Below are positions 24,707 through 34,076 of a stretch of 64,000 nucleotides of DNA, one piece after another. Source of the DNA: Paenibacillus albus (GTDB taxonomy: Bacteria; Bacillota; Bacilli; Paenibacillales; Paenibacillaceae); NCBI RefSeq assembly GCF_003952225.1, contig NZ_CP034437.1, positions 5,814,001 to 5,878,000 of the forward strand, given 5' to 3'. Both the position numbers and the translations under genes were made by a program. The stretch's first letter is position 1. Every line of letters starts with the position of its first letter. The notes beneath the pieces are model-generated. The model was not told where the DNA came from. It did not search any database and was given only the letters and a program-made list of their open reading frames with translations.

Positions 24707-25126
24707 CTACGCGATCGTAGCGCCAATGACATAAGAAAGCGATATCGATATGATCATTGCAATAAATCCGACAGCCTTATTGTCCTTCTGAATCTCATCG
24801 TCGATACGAAAGACAGGCGTCAGAAATTCGAATAAGAAATACGCGGCAATGAGCAGCGCGAAGCCGAACGTCGCCCACACAATGCTCTGGTAGACGGTTT
24901 CGTTCGCCTGAATCGAGAACCGGAACAGATTGCAGATGCCGAAGATTTTGCCTCCGGTCGCCATCGCAACCGCCATATTCCCGCGCTTGATCTCCTGCCA
25001 GCACTTATATTTGGTTACAAATTCAAAGAAAAACAGGAACACCAGCAGGGCAAGCACCGCTACTGACACATAAGCTAGCGATGCCGCAAACGTATTGCTG
25101 AGCAATTGGTCGACTTCTTGTTCCAT
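24707..25126 (-). CDS. yshE: DUF350 family membrane protein (YshE-like)
   Basis: The 139-residue protein has four hydrophobic helices (about 12-35, 48-68, 75-98 and 115-138) and the DUF350 motif FEFVTKYKCWQEIKRGNMAVAMATGGKIFG. The start at 25126 places GGGGG at 7 bases. The gene follows mutS2 directly, as yshE follows mutSB in B. subtilis, and this synteny supports the symbol. Function is unknown. Confidence 0.85.
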   Translation of the reverse strand: MEQEVDQLLSNTFAASLAYVSVAVLALLVFLFFFEFVTKYKCWQEIKRGNMAVAMATGGKIFGICNLFRFSIQANETVYQSIVWATFGFALLIAAYFLFEFLTPVFRIDDEIQKDNKAVGFIAMIISISLSYVIGATIA

Positions 25127-25144
25127 CTTCATGCCCCCGCTTTA

Positions 25145-27508
25145 TTACTTCAATTCTGCCACTGTAACTCCCGCTCCGCCTTCGCCATATCTGCCTAGAC
25201 GGTAGCTCTTCACATGCTTATGTCTGCGCAGGAAATCGCTGATGCCCGTACGCAGCACGCCAGTGCCGATGCCATGGATAATAAACACTTGCCCAAAACC
25301 GGCCAGGAAAGACTCGTCGAGGAAGCGGTCTACCTCAATCATCGCTTCCTCCAGGTTCGCTCCGCGAAGATCGAGCTCGGAGCGAACATTCTCATCGCGT
25401 GTACGCTTGAGGCTTGCGGCGATCTTAGGCTGCGCCTTGTTCGCTTCCGCGCGCTTCACAAGCTCAAGATCACTAAGCGCCACTTTCATCTTCATAATGC
25501 CGAGCTGCACAAAGGCATCATTGCCTGACAGCTCCACGACATGACCGCGCTGATTCAGGCTGTACACCATAACCTCATCGCCGCTTTCAATTTGCTGCGG
25601 CTTTGCGGACTTCTGCTTCGCACTGCCTGCTGCTCTGCGCTTCTCAGGCGTCGCTTCATCCAGCTTGCGGCGCGCTTCGATCAGCTTGTGATCCTTCACC
25701 GCCGCGCCTTCCTCTTGCGCGAGCTTACGCAGATCCGCGATGATCTCTTCGGCTTCGCGCTTCGCTTTCAACATCACTTCGCGGGCATCATCTTGCGCCT
25801 TCGCAAGCAATCTCTCGCGCTGCTCCTCGAACTTCTGCAGCTCCGCCTCATGTCGCGCGCGCTCCGTCTCCAGCTGCTTGCGCAGCGCTTCGGCCGTCTG
25901 CCGCTCTGCCTCCGCCCCGATCCGATTCTCCTCCAAGGAGGCAATCATCGACTCGACACGCATATCCTCTTCGCTCACTTCGCCGCGCGCGTGATCAATA
26001 ATATTACGCGCTAGGCCAAGTCGCTCCGCGATTGCGAACGCGTTGCTTCGACCTGGAACGCCAATAAGCAGCCGGTACGTTGGACTTAGCGTTGCAATAT
26101 CAAATTCCATGCTGGCGTTAATAACACCTTTGCGGTTATAAGCATAGGCTTTCAATTCGCTGTAATGCGTTGTCGCTATAATGCGGCAGCCGAGCTTATG
26201 CATATGCTCGAGAATCGCAATCGCCAGCGCTGAGCCTTCCGCAGGGTCTGTTCCTGCACCAAGCTCATCGAGCAATACAAGGCTCTTTGGCGTCATATTG
26301 CTTAAGATCCGGATAATATTGGTTAAGTGGCTGGAGAACGTACTTAAGCTCTGTTCAATGCTTTGCTCATCGCCGATATCAGCATAGATCGCATCGAATA
26401 CGCATAGCTGGCTGCCATCTTCGGCTGGTACGAACAAGCCGGACATCGCCATCAAGCTGAGCAGACCGATCGTCTTCAGCGAGACCGTCTTACCGCCCGT
26501 GTTGGGTCCGGTAACGATAATCGCCGTGTAGTTGTTGCCAAGCTCTACATCTATTGGCACCACTTGCTCGCGCGCAATAAGCGGATGGCGACCGCGGCGC
26601 AGCTTCAGGAAGCCTCTGTCATTCATGAGCGGCAGCGTTGCCCCCATCGTATGCGCAAGACGCGCTTTGGCAAAGGCAAAATCAAGCTGGCCCAGCACAT
26701 CTAGATCGAACATCAGCTCATCGGCATATTCCGCTGTCAGCGCGGTCAGCTTTTGCAGGATTTTCTCAATTTCCCGCTCTTCGGCAAGCCGCAGCTCGCG
26801 CAATTTATTGTTCATGACAACAATGGCTTCCGGCTCGATGAACAGCGTCGCGCCAGAGCCCGATTGATCGTGGACGATACCTCCGAAATTCGAACGATAC
26901 TCCTGCTTCACCGGGATAACATAACGATCGTTCCGGATGGTAATAATGGCATCCTGCAGCATCTTCTGCACGGAAGACGAGCGAATCATGCCTTCAAGCT
27001 TCTCGCGAACGCGCGATTCGCCGCTGCGCAGCTCTCTGCGAATGTTCGCCAGTTCAGCACTCGCGCTGTCCAGCACTTCCCCTTGATCGTCGATGCAGAA
27101 GAAGATTGCGTCTTCCAAAGCTTTGTGCTCCGTCAACTGCTCAACCATCGCCGCGAGCAGCGGAACCGAATGGTCATCGTGAAGCTGTTCAACATGGCGC
27201 TTCACCCGGCGAGAACCGCGAACAGTCTCCGCAATTTCCAGCAGCTCCCCAGGGTTTAACGTACCGCCGATCTTCGAACGAAGCAGAGCCGGCTTAATAT
27301 CGACAACGCCGCCGAATGGCGCACTGCCTTTGAGCCTGTCGGCTTTATAGGATTCATCCGTAATGGCAAGGGAATGCTTCACCATCTCCAGATCGGAGTT
27401 TGGCTGGAGCGCCTGCACGGCTGCTTTTCCAAGTGATGTCGCAGCATGCTGCTCTAATTTATTTATGATTTTTGCATAATCGAGTGTGTGTAATATTTTG
27501 TTGTCCAA
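25145..27508 (-). CDS. mutS2: endonuclease/ribosome-rescue ATPase MutS2
   Basis: The 787-residue protein starts at TTG with GAGAGGAG upstream. It has the MutS-type core and clamp helices, Walker A GPNTGGKT (334-341), Walker B VLLDELGAGTDPAEG, a long coiled coil (about 520-640) and a C-terminal Smr domain from about residue 712 (LDLRG, HGIGTG at 744-749). MutS2 suppresses homologous recombination and splits collided ribosomes through its ATPase, with the Smr domain providing nuclease-type activity in some species. There is no mismatch-binding N-terminal domain, as expected. It is followed by a YshE-like gene. Confidence 0.95.
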   Translation of the reverse strand: MDNKILHTLDYAKIINKLEQHAATSLGKAAVQALQPNSDLEMVKHSLAITDESYKADRLKGSAPFGGVVDIKPALLRSKIGGTLNPGELLEIAETVRGSRRVKRHVEQLHDDHSVPLLAAMVEQLTEHKALEDAIFFCIDDQGEVLDSASAELANIRRELRSGESRVREKLEGMIRSSSVQKMLQDAIITIRNDRYVIPVKQEYRSNFGGIVHDQSGSGATLFIEPEAIVVMNNKLRELRLAEEREIEKILQKLTALTAEYADELMFDLDVLGQLDFAFAKARLAHTMGATLPLMNDRGFLKLRRGRHPLIAREQVVPIDVELGNNYTAIIVTGPNTGGKTVSLKTIGLLSLMAMSGLFVPAEDGSQLCVFDAIYADIGDEQSIEQSLSTFSSHLTNIIRILSNMTPKSLVLLDELGAGTDPAEGSALAIAILEHMHKLGCRIIATTHYSELKAYAYNRKGVINASMEFDIATLSPTYRLLIGVPGRSNAFAIAERLGLARNIIDHARGEVSEEDMRVESMIASLEENRIGAEAERQTAEALRKQLETERARHEAELQKFEEQRERLLAKAQDDAREVMLKAKREAEEIIADLRKLAQEEGAAVKDHKLIEARRKLDEATPEKRRAAGSAKQKSAKPQQIESGDEVMVYSLNQRGHVVELSGNDAFVQLGIMKMKVALSDLELVKRAEANKAQPKIAASLKRTRDENVRSELDLRGANLEEAMIEVDRFLDESFLAGFGQVFIIHGIGTGVLRTGISDFLRRHKHVKSYRLGRYGEGGAGVTVAELK

Positions 27509-27683
27509 GCGGGCACAACTCCTCTCGTTTCTTATTATAGCGGATGGACGCGGTCTATGCTATGACAAGCGATGAGCCATGAATGACAGTCCGAAAAAAG
27601 GTAACACTACATGTACACGAGGAGTAACACTTTCTCCGAGTAAGGAAGCTCTTCCAAAAAATAGGTACAGGAGGTTTTCCGTT

Positions 27684-28034
27684 ATGCATTTTCTGGGTCA
27701 TGTAGTTAGATTCATTGTATCAGCGATTGTGCTAATGATCGTCGGTTATATTGTGCCACAATTTAGTGTCGGCGGATTCTGGAGCGCTTTATTCCTCGCA
27801 CTGGTCATCGCGGCGCTAGGCTGGATTATTGAAGGTATCTTCGGCAAAAGAGTTACGCCATTCGGACGCGGCATCGTCGGCTTCCTATGCAGCGCGCTCG
27901 TCATCTGGCTTGCTCAATTCATCGTTGGCGGTGTTCATGCGACATGGCTCGGCGCGATTCTGGCAGCGCTTGTCATCGGGATCATCGACCTGTTCATCCC
28001 TGTCAGCACGCCTTACGAAGCCGGACGCGAGTAA
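27684..28034 (+). CDS. YvlD-like four-helix membrane protein (phage holin superfamily IV)
   Basis: The ATG at 27684 has AGGAGG at 9 bases, giving 116 residues. A longer upstream in-frame extension is hydrophilic and unsupported. Four hydrophobic segments span most of the protein, with the family motif VVGYIVPQFSVGGFWSALFLALVI in the first half. Despite the holin label, YvlD-like proteins are chromosomal envelope proteins in Bacillales, linked to PspC/YvlC stress systems. No phage genes are nearby. It is divergent from mutS2. Confidence 0.8.
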   Translation: MHFLGHVVRFIVSAIVLMIVGYIVPQFSVGGFWSALFLALVIAALGWIIEGIFGKRVTPFGRGIVGFLCSALVIWLAQFIVGGVHATWLGAILAALVIGIIDLFIPVSTPYEAGRE

Positions 28035-28170
28035 ACAGAACGGAATTTCAGCCTGCTAATGCCTACAGGTGCAGTGCGCCTTTTCGTATTCAACAGATCG
28101 TCACAGTAATTTTACCCATGGCAAGGTATACTAGTTACATGATTAATTCCAAGCTATGGAGGGTTATGTA

Positions 28171-28566
28171 GTGAAAAAATTACTGCTTATTGCGTTTATG
28201 ATGACTGCGGCGGTACTTGTTCTGGCGGCTTGCGGCGGGAACAAATCCGACAATACGAATACAGGTGCAGGCACTGGTGTAGAAGAAACAGGCACGGCGG
28301 CTTCCGCTAAAGTGACGATTAAAGCGAAGCGCTACGAGTTCGACAAGCCGGTCTATACGATCAAGAAAGGCGAGTCGACCGAAATTACGCTCAAATCGGA
28401 AGATGGCGTTCATGGCATCGAAATCTCCGATTTGAACGGTCTGAAGATCGACAGCGACAAGCCGACGGTCGTAACGATTAACGATCCAGGCGAGTATGAA
28501 TTCCATTGCGACATCATGTGCGGCAGTGGTCACTCTAAGATGATCGCGAAGCTGGTTGTTGAGTAA
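28171..28566 (+). CDS. cupredoxin-domain lipoprotein with CuA-like site
   Basis: The GTG at 28171 lies 7 bases after GGAGGG, giving 131 residues. The N-terminus MKKLLLIAFMM...LVLAAC is a lipoprotein signal with lipobox cysteine. The mature domain is a beta-barrel resembling cytochrome c oxidase subunit II. It has HGIEI and C-x-x-x-C-G-x-x-H-x-x-M (CDIMCGSGHSKM), giving the His, two Cys, His and Met that bind copper in CuA sites. It lacks the transmembrane hairpin of a true subunit II. It probably carries copper or electrons at the outer membrane face. It stands alone with its own terminator. Confidence 0.85.
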   Translation: MKKLLLIAFMMTAAVLVLAACGGNKSDNTNTGAGTGVEETGTAASAKVTIKAKRYEFDKPVYTIKKGESTEITLKSEDGVHGIEISDLNGLKIDSDKPTVVTINDPGEYEFHCDIMCGSGHSKMIAKLVVE

Positions 28567-28582
28567 CACATATACACATATG

Positions 28583-28613
28583 AAACCGTCCCTTACTGGG
28601 ACGGTTTTTTTAT
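28583..28613 (+). terminator. intrinsic terminator of the cupredoxin gene
   Basis: AAACCGTCCC and GGGACGGTTT form a perfect 10-bp stem with a 5-base loop, followed by a T-run. It begins 17 bases after the stop codon. Confidence 0.95.
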
Positions 28614-28780
28614 ACCGATTCGTAATGCTGTCCATCAGAAAAGCTGATGAAGTAACTAATTTATCCGCTATATTGGTTTGACCGACAGCAAAGCATAAGA
28701 AATCCTTATAGGCGAGCTATTTCCACATGCACCGGTTGCTGATACGATGTTGTTCAACAAGGATGCAAAGGGGGGTCGTG

Positions 28781-29476
28781 ATGGGAAAGCTGAGTGGACA
28801 GGTTGCAATAATTACAGGTGCGGGAACGGGGCTCGGCAGAGCGGCGGCAATTGATTTTGCACAGGAAGGCGCACATGTCGTGCTGCTTGGCAGGCGGCTT
28901 GGGAAGATTGAAGAAACAGCAGCGTTGATCAGAAACGGTGCAGCTAGCGAAGAAGGCGAAGATAGCAAAGTGCTTGTTTTCGCGTGTGATATCTCCAGTG
29001 AAGAGCAGGTTCAAGCCGCTATTACGCGAGTTATCGCCGAGCTGGGTAAGATTGATATTCTCGTGAACAACGCAGCCGTACTGGAGCCGGGCAAAGTCAT
29101 TGAACTGACGGCTGCCGAGTGGGCCCATCAGCTGAGCGCGAACTTGACAGGGCCTTTCCTCATGACGCGAGGTGTCCTGCCAACTATGCGAGAGGCTAGG
29201 TATGGCCGAATTATTAACATCACTTCAGGTCTCGCCGCGAATGGTGCCGGCGGCTATGCCGCATACAGCGCTTCCAAAGCCGGCCTTGAATCGTTAACGC
29301 GGACGACGGCGGATGAAGAGCATGACTTCGGCATTCTGGTGAATGCGTTCAATCCGGGCACCGTTCGAAGCGAAATGCATGCGACAGGCAAAGATCCTCA
29401 TCAAGTGACATCTGAGCTTATTCGATTAGCATCGCTTCCTCAGAATGGCCTGACCGGATCGATTGTTGCTTATTAA
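28781..29476 (+). CDS. short-chain dehydrogenase/reductase
   Basis: The 231-residue NAD(P)-dependent oxidoreductase has the cofactor motif TGAGTGLG, the NNAA motif, the catalytic Ser in ITSG and the YSASK Tyr-Lys pair. The ATG at 28781 follows a GGGGGG tract. The C-terminal part after FNPGTVRSEMHATG is short, so the protein is at the small end of the family (usually about 250). The substrate cannot be told. It is transcribed alone toward a shared terminator with the giant ZapA gene. Confidence 0.88.
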   Translation: MGKLSGQVAIITGAGTGLGRAAAIDFAQEGAHVVLLGRRLGKIEETAALIRNGAASEEGEDSKVLVFACDISSEEQVQAAITRVIAELGKIDILVNNAAVLEPGKVIELTAAEWAHQLSANLTGPFLMTRGVLPTMREARYGRIINITSGLAANGAGGYAAYSASKAGLESLTRTTADEEHDFGILVNAFNPGTVRSEMHATGKDPHQVTSELIRLASLPQNGLTGSIVAY

Positions 29477-29503
29477 TGCAGCATTGAAATTATTCGCTCG
29501 TGA

Positions 29504-29570
29504 AAAAATAGGGCTATGTCCGTATGAGCCGGTTCCAGTGGAAACCTTCATACGTGCATAGCCCTTTTAT
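29504..29570. terminator. bidirectional terminator between the SDR gene and zapA
   Basis: GGGCTATG (29511-29518) and CATAGCCC (29557-29564) form the outer stem, with CGTATGA/TCATACG inside. An A-run lies to the left and TTTT to the right. It ends both converging transcripts. Confidence 0.85.
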
Positions 29571-29594
29571 TGTTGATGAGGATGGAGCCCGCTC

Positions 29595-32500
29595 TTAGTT
29601 ATCCGAGATGAGCTCAATCCACTCATTATATTCCGTTTGCAGCTTGGAATACTCAATCTGGAGCTTGCTGTGCTCCGTTTGCAGCTTTGCATGAGATTCA
29701 CGCTGCTGCTGCTCAGCTTGGCCTGCCTCTTGCAGTGCCGATTCGAGCTCCGCGAGGCGTTCGTTAATTTGCTGCGCCTCTTGCTTCACTTTCATCGCAT
29801 CCTCTTCGGTTAACAGCAGCTGCTCAAGCAAGCCTGCTTCCGCTTCGGCGTGCGCTGCAGCCTCTCGCTTGGCAAGCTGAATCTCCGACTCAGCCGCTTG
29901 TACCTGATCTTGCAGCTTCGAAGACGATTCCTCTGCAATACGCTCGGCTTCCGCCATATGCAGGCGAGCTTCACGCATCCATTCGAATGCACGATCTTCT
30001 GCAGCTTGCAGTTTGCCGGCAAGCTCTTCCTTCTGTTCAGCGAGCTGCTTCAGCTCCTGCTGCAGCCTATCGCGATGCTCCGCAAGCAGATGCTGCTCAT
30101 TATTGCTGGTTTCAGTTGCTTGATGTGTTTCTTTCAGCTGTGCGCGAAGCTCTGCGAGCTGTTCCTCAAGCTCCTGCATCGCTTCAAGGCGGTGCTGGTC
30201 TTCCTGCTGGAAGGAAGCAAGCGCCTGTTCCATCTTAGACACTGCGTTCTCGCGGTCGTGAAGCTCTTGTTCAAGACGTTTTACCGTTTTGCGGAGCGAC
30301 TCGTCCTGCTCTGCTGCCTCTAGAACGAACAGCTCTGCCTGCTCTTCTGTGTCCTTAAGCTTCGCTTGCAGCACGTTCAGCTCGCGTCCCGTTTCATCAA
30401 GCAAAGCGGAGAGCGATTCACGCTCGCTCTGCCACTGTGCCTTCGTGCTCTCCGCGGCTTCTTCGAGCGTTGCATACCGTAGTTCCAGCTCCGAACGGAC
30501 TTCATCCAGCTCTTGCTTATATCTAGCGGCAACCGCTTCCGCCTCTTGCGCTCCTTCTTGCAACGCTTCTTCGAACAGCGATTGACCATTACTGCGCTCT
30601 TGCTCAAGTACGCTTGCAGCTTGCTTACGCTCTTGCTCAAGCTCAGCCTGATGCTTCTCGCGCATTTGCTCAAGTGCTGCCGCTTCGTCTTCACGCGCCG
30701 CCGCTAAGGCCGCAGCCGCTGCTTCCCGCTCGGTTTCTAGTAGTGTTTGCGATGCGAAACGCAGCTCGGATAGCTGCTCCTCTGCCGCAGCGGCTGCTTC
30801 CGCAGCCTCACTGCGAATCCGGTCAAACCGCTCGCGTGCCACTTGGCGAATACGCTCCACTTCCGCTTCTGCACTTACGCGCGCTTGCTCCGCTTGCAGC
30901 AGCAGCTCTGCTCGCGTTTCCTCGAACATCTCCGAAGCAGCTGCTGCTGCTGTCTCATGCATGAGACGTTCTTTGACAAGCTGCTCTTCATGCTCTGCGA
31001 GCGCATCTGCTAGCTGCTCTTCTGCTGCTTGGCGTTCACTTGCAAGCAGCGCTTGAAGCGCTTCACGCTCGCGGTCAAATTCTTCACGGGCTGTGCTCAG
31101 TGCAATGGCTTGCTCTTCGAGCTCAAGCTCCTGCTCGAAGCGCTGCTCCGCCATTACCGCTCCCAGCTGCTCACGCAGCTGGGCAAGCTCCGCTGCTGCT
31201 GCTTCGCGGCTTTCTGCCAGCTGCGCGGCAGCAGCCTCTCGCTCGCGGGCCAGCTCTGCCCGGCTCGCTGCGAGCGCTTGCTCATGCTGCGCTTCAAGCG
31301 CCGCGCATTCCCGGTCATGCTCTTCGCGAGCTGTACGCAATGCGATGACTTGCACTTCGAGCTCGAGTTCCTGCTCGAAGCGCTGCTCTGCCATTGCCAT
31401 TTCCAGCTGCTCGCGCAGCTGTGCTAGCTCAGCTGCTGCCAATTCACGCTCGTTTGCCACTTCGATTGCTGCGGATTCTATCGCTTGCTCCAGTCGTCCT
31501 TGCAATTCCGAACGAACCTGCTCAAGTTCAACGCGAGCAGCTTCTTGCTCGTTCTCCCGCTCCGCCGTAAGCTCTACCCACACGCGCTCCAGCTCCGCTT
31601 GGGAAGCAGCTGCTGCTTCACGCTCATTCGCAAGCTTCGCTTCAAGCTCAACTCGCACCTGAGTGAGCTCCGCTGCCGCGGCGAGAACCGCTTCGTCCAT
31701 CCGCCCTTGCAGATCCGCGCTTGTATGCTCCAGCTCTTCGCGCGCTGCCTTGCGCTCGTTCTCAAGCAAGGCGCGAACTCGCTCTTGCTCCGCTGCTGCC
31801 GCTTCGCGCTCACTTGTCAGCTTCGCCTCAAGTTCACTACGAACTCGCTCCTGCTCTTCACGAGCTACTTCACGCTCGAACTCCAGCGTTTCCTCTGCGT
31901 TCACACGTTCAGCCGCCAGCTTCGCCTCAAGCTCACCGCATGCTTGCGCCAGCTTCGCTGCTGCCGCTTCACGTTCGCTTGCGAGCTCCGCTGTCGCGGC
32001 GCGAACCGCTTCGTCCAAGCGCCCTTGCAGATCGGCGCTTGTATGCTCCAGCTCTTCGCGCGCTGCTTCGCGTTCGCTAACCAGCTTCGCCTCAAGCTCG
32101 ACTCGCTGCCGCTCTTGCTCCGCCAACGCCTGACGCTCGCTCGCAAGCTGCGTTACCAGTTCGCTGCGCACGCGTTCAAGCTCTTGACTCGCTGCTTCAC
32201 GCTCGAACTCGAGAGTCTCCTCTGCGTTCTCACGCACATTCGCGAGCTGCGACTCCAGCTCGATTCTTACTCGCTCTTGCTCTGCTGCCGCTGCTTCACG
32301 CTCGCTCGAGAGCTGCGCCTTCAGCTCCGCCTGCACCCGCTCAAGCTCAGCTGCAGCCGAAGCCCGCTCGCTCGCAAGCTCCGCTGCCGATGTGCTTACC
32401 GCTTCCTCCAAGCGCCCTTGAAGAGCTGCGCTTGTCCTCTCCAGCTCCACGCGCGCTGCCTCGCGCTCATTCTCAAGCTCGGCTTGTACTCGCTCTTGTT

Positions 32501-33821
32501 CCGCTGCTGCAGCCTCGCGCACACTCGCGAGCAAGGTCTCCAGCTCGACTCGAACTCGCATTAGCTCTTCTCGCGCAACTTCTCGCTCGAACTCGAGCGT
32601 CTCGTCCGCATTCAGACGCTCACTTGCCAGCTTCGTCTCCAGATCATCGCGCAATCGCTCTTGCTCTGCTACCGCTGCTTCGCGCTCGCTAACCAGCTTC
32701 GCCTCTAGCTCGCCACGCACTCGCTCCTGCTCTGCTACCGCTGCTTCGCGCTCGCTAACCAGCTTCGCCTCTAGCTCGTCTCGCACTCGCTCCTGCTCCG
32801 CTACTGCCGCTTCTCGCTCGCTAACCAGCTTCGCCTCTAGCTCTCCGCGTACTCGCTCTTGCTCCGCCGACGCTGCTTCGCGTTCGCTAGCTAGCAGCGC
32901 TTCCAACTCGCCGCGTACTCGAGCCAGCTCTGCTGACGCCGCCTCACGCTCACTTGCAAGTATCTCTGCTGCGGAGCGAACCGCTTCTTCCATACGCCCT
33001 TGCAGAACTGCGCTTGTCCGCTCCAGCTCTTCAAGCGATGACTCGCGCTCGTTCTCAAGCTGATCTTCCAGCTCGCTGCGCACCCGCTCAAGTTCGCCCG
33101 CAGCCGCTTCGCGCTCACTCGCAAGCAACGCCTCCAGTTCACCGCGTACTCGCTCAAACTCTTCACGCGCTACTTCAAGCTCGAACTCGAGATTCTCGCG
33201 CTCGCTAACGAGCAGCGCCTCTAGCTCTCCACGTACCCGCGCCAATTCCGCCGCTGCCGCTTCACTTTCACTCGCCAGCTTCGTCTCTAGCTCGCTACGA
33301 ACTCGCTCCTGCTCAACCGAAGCCGCCTCACGCTCACTCGCCAGCTTCCCCTCTAACTCACCGCGAACTCGCTCCTGCTCGCCGGCAGATGCCTTACGTT
33401 CACTCGCAAGCTGCGACTCTAGCTCTCCGCGCACTCGCTCCTGCTCATCACGCGCAGCTACGCGCTCTGAAGCAAGCGTCTCTTCTGCATCCGCGCGTTC
33501 TGCATCGAACTGCTTCTGCAGCTCATCAAGAAGCAGCTTCAGCTGCTCCATCTCAGCTACCGCTTCTTTGCGGCGCTGCTCAGTCTCATGCATGCGCTCG
33601 TTCTCACCGCGCAGCCGGAAAACATCTTCAGCCATATGTACGGCAGCAAGCATGGAAATTTTCGGTAAATCCAGCATTGGATAGCCTTTTGCCAGCTTGT
33701 GCATATTCTCATCAACAAGCGCGGCAATACGCTTGATGTAATCGGGATTTGTATGTCCTGCCAGTTTAAATTGGTTACCGTATATATCAACCGTTACTCG
33801 TGTCCGATCGGCAGCGTTCAT
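29595..33821 (-). CDS. zapA: ZapA-domain protein fused to a giant coiled coil
   Basis: The 1,408-residue protein starts at ATG 9 bases after AGGAGG. Residues 1-75 are a ZapA domain (TRVTVDIYGNQFKLAG, YIKRIAALVDENM, YPMLDLPKISMLAAVHMAED), the FtsZ-ring stabiliser. The rest, from about 80 to 1,400, is an uninterrupted charged helix rich in Glu, Ala, Arg and Leu with LExxLAxEREAAxAE units. Part is built of exact 22-residue repeats (see 32688-32885). Ordinary ZapA has 85-100 residues. It lies downstream of pheT, as zapA does in B. subtilis, though rnhC is missing. It may be a long tether or spacer at the division ring. The frame is intact and the codon use is like its neighbours, so it is not an assembly artefact by inspection. 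Confidence 0.85.
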   Translation of the reverse strand: MNAADRTRVTVDIYGNQFKLAGHTNPDYIKRIAALVDENMHKLAKGYPMLDLPKISMLAAVHMAEDVFRLRGENERMHETEQRRKEAVAEMEQLKLLLDELQKQFDAERADAEETLASERVAARDEQERVRGELESQLASERKASAGEQERVRGELEGKLASEREAASVEQERVRSELETKLASESEAAAAELARVRGELEALLVSERENLEFELEVAREEFERVRGELEALLASEREAAAGELERVRSELEDQLENERESSLEELERTSAVLQGRMEEAVRSAAEILASEREAASAELARVRGELEALLASEREAASAEQERVRGELEAKLVSEREAAVAEQERVRDELEAKLVSEREAAVAEQERVRGELEAKLVSEREAAVAEQERLRDDLETKLASERLNADETLEFEREVAREELMRVRVELETLLASVREAAAAEQERVQAELENEREAARVELERTSAALQGRLEEAVSTSAAELASERASAAAELERVQAELKAQLSSEREAAAAEQERVRIELESQLANVRENAEETLEFEREAASQELERVRSELVTQLASERQALAEQERQRVELEAKLVSEREAAREELEHTSADLQGRLDEAVRAATAELASEREAAAAKLAQACGELEAKLAAERVNAEETLEFEREVAREEQERVRSELEAKLTSEREAAAAEQERVRALLENERKAAREELEHTSADLQGRMDEAVLAAAAELTQVRVELEAKLANEREAAAASQAELERVWVELTAERENEQEAARVELEQVRSELQGRLEQAIESAAIEVANERELAAAELAQLREQLEMAMAEQRFEQELELEVQVIALRTAREEHDRECAALEAQHEQALAASRAELAREREAAAAQLAESREAAAAELAQLREQLGAVMAEQRFEQELELEEQAIALSTAREEFDREREALQALLASERQAAEEQLADALAEHEEQLVKERLMHETAAAAASEMFEETRAELLLQAEQARVSAEAEVERIRQVARERFDRIRSEAAEAAAAAEEQLSELRFASQTLLETEREAAAAALAAAREDEAAALEQMREKHQAELEQERKQAASVLEQERSNGQSLFEEALQEGAQEAEAVAARYKQELDEVRSELELRYATLEEAAESTKAQWQSERESLSALLDETGRELNVLQAKLKDTEEQAELFVLEAAEQDESLRKTVKRLEQELHDRENAVSKMEQALASFQQEDQHRLEAMQELEEQLAELRAQLKETHQATETSNNEQHLLAEHRDRLQQELKQLAEQKEELAGKLQAAEDRAFEWMREARLHMAEAERIAEESSSKLQDQVQAAESEIQLAKREAAAHAEAEAGLLEQLLLTEEDAMKVKQEAQQINERLAELESALQEAGQAEQQQRESHAKLQTEHSKLQIEYSKLQTEYNEWIELISDN
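32688..32885. repeat. 66-bp tandem repeats within the giant zapA gene
   Basis: GCTAACCAGCTTCGCCTCTA recurs at 32688, 32754 and 32820, a strict 66-base period with few differences between units. Each codes for a 22-residue coiled-coil unit (ELEAKLVSEREAAVAEQERV plus two residues). Twenty-two residues equal two 11-residue hendecads. More diverged copies extend on both sides through most of the gene. Confidence 0.9.
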
Positions 33822-34076
33822 AGGGGTGATCCTCCTATAGGTTCATAAGTCAAAACTACAGTTCTATGCGACAATCGTTGCCATCTTCCACATGCAATCA
33901 AGCAAAAAACGACGACTATTTTGCCTCCGATCGAGGGCGAGTCCGACAAAAAAGGATAAAGCCGCATCGAATATTCGTTCTGTGCCGCACAACACGGATC
34001 GCCTATTGAGAAAATAGACAATATCCGTTTTTGCTTGGCAAAGAACTAATTCGATACGGCTTCCGGCATCTCCTGC

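Noticed and set aside
27684-28034. Prophage remnant, because of the holin-family label
   Set aside because: YvlD-like proteins are chromosomal envelope proteins and no other phage gene is nearby.
31485-32564. Plus-strand frames opposite the giant zapA gene
   Set aside because: The Glu-Ala-Arg codon pattern of the coiled coil leaves the other frames free of stops. None has a ribosome site or a domain.
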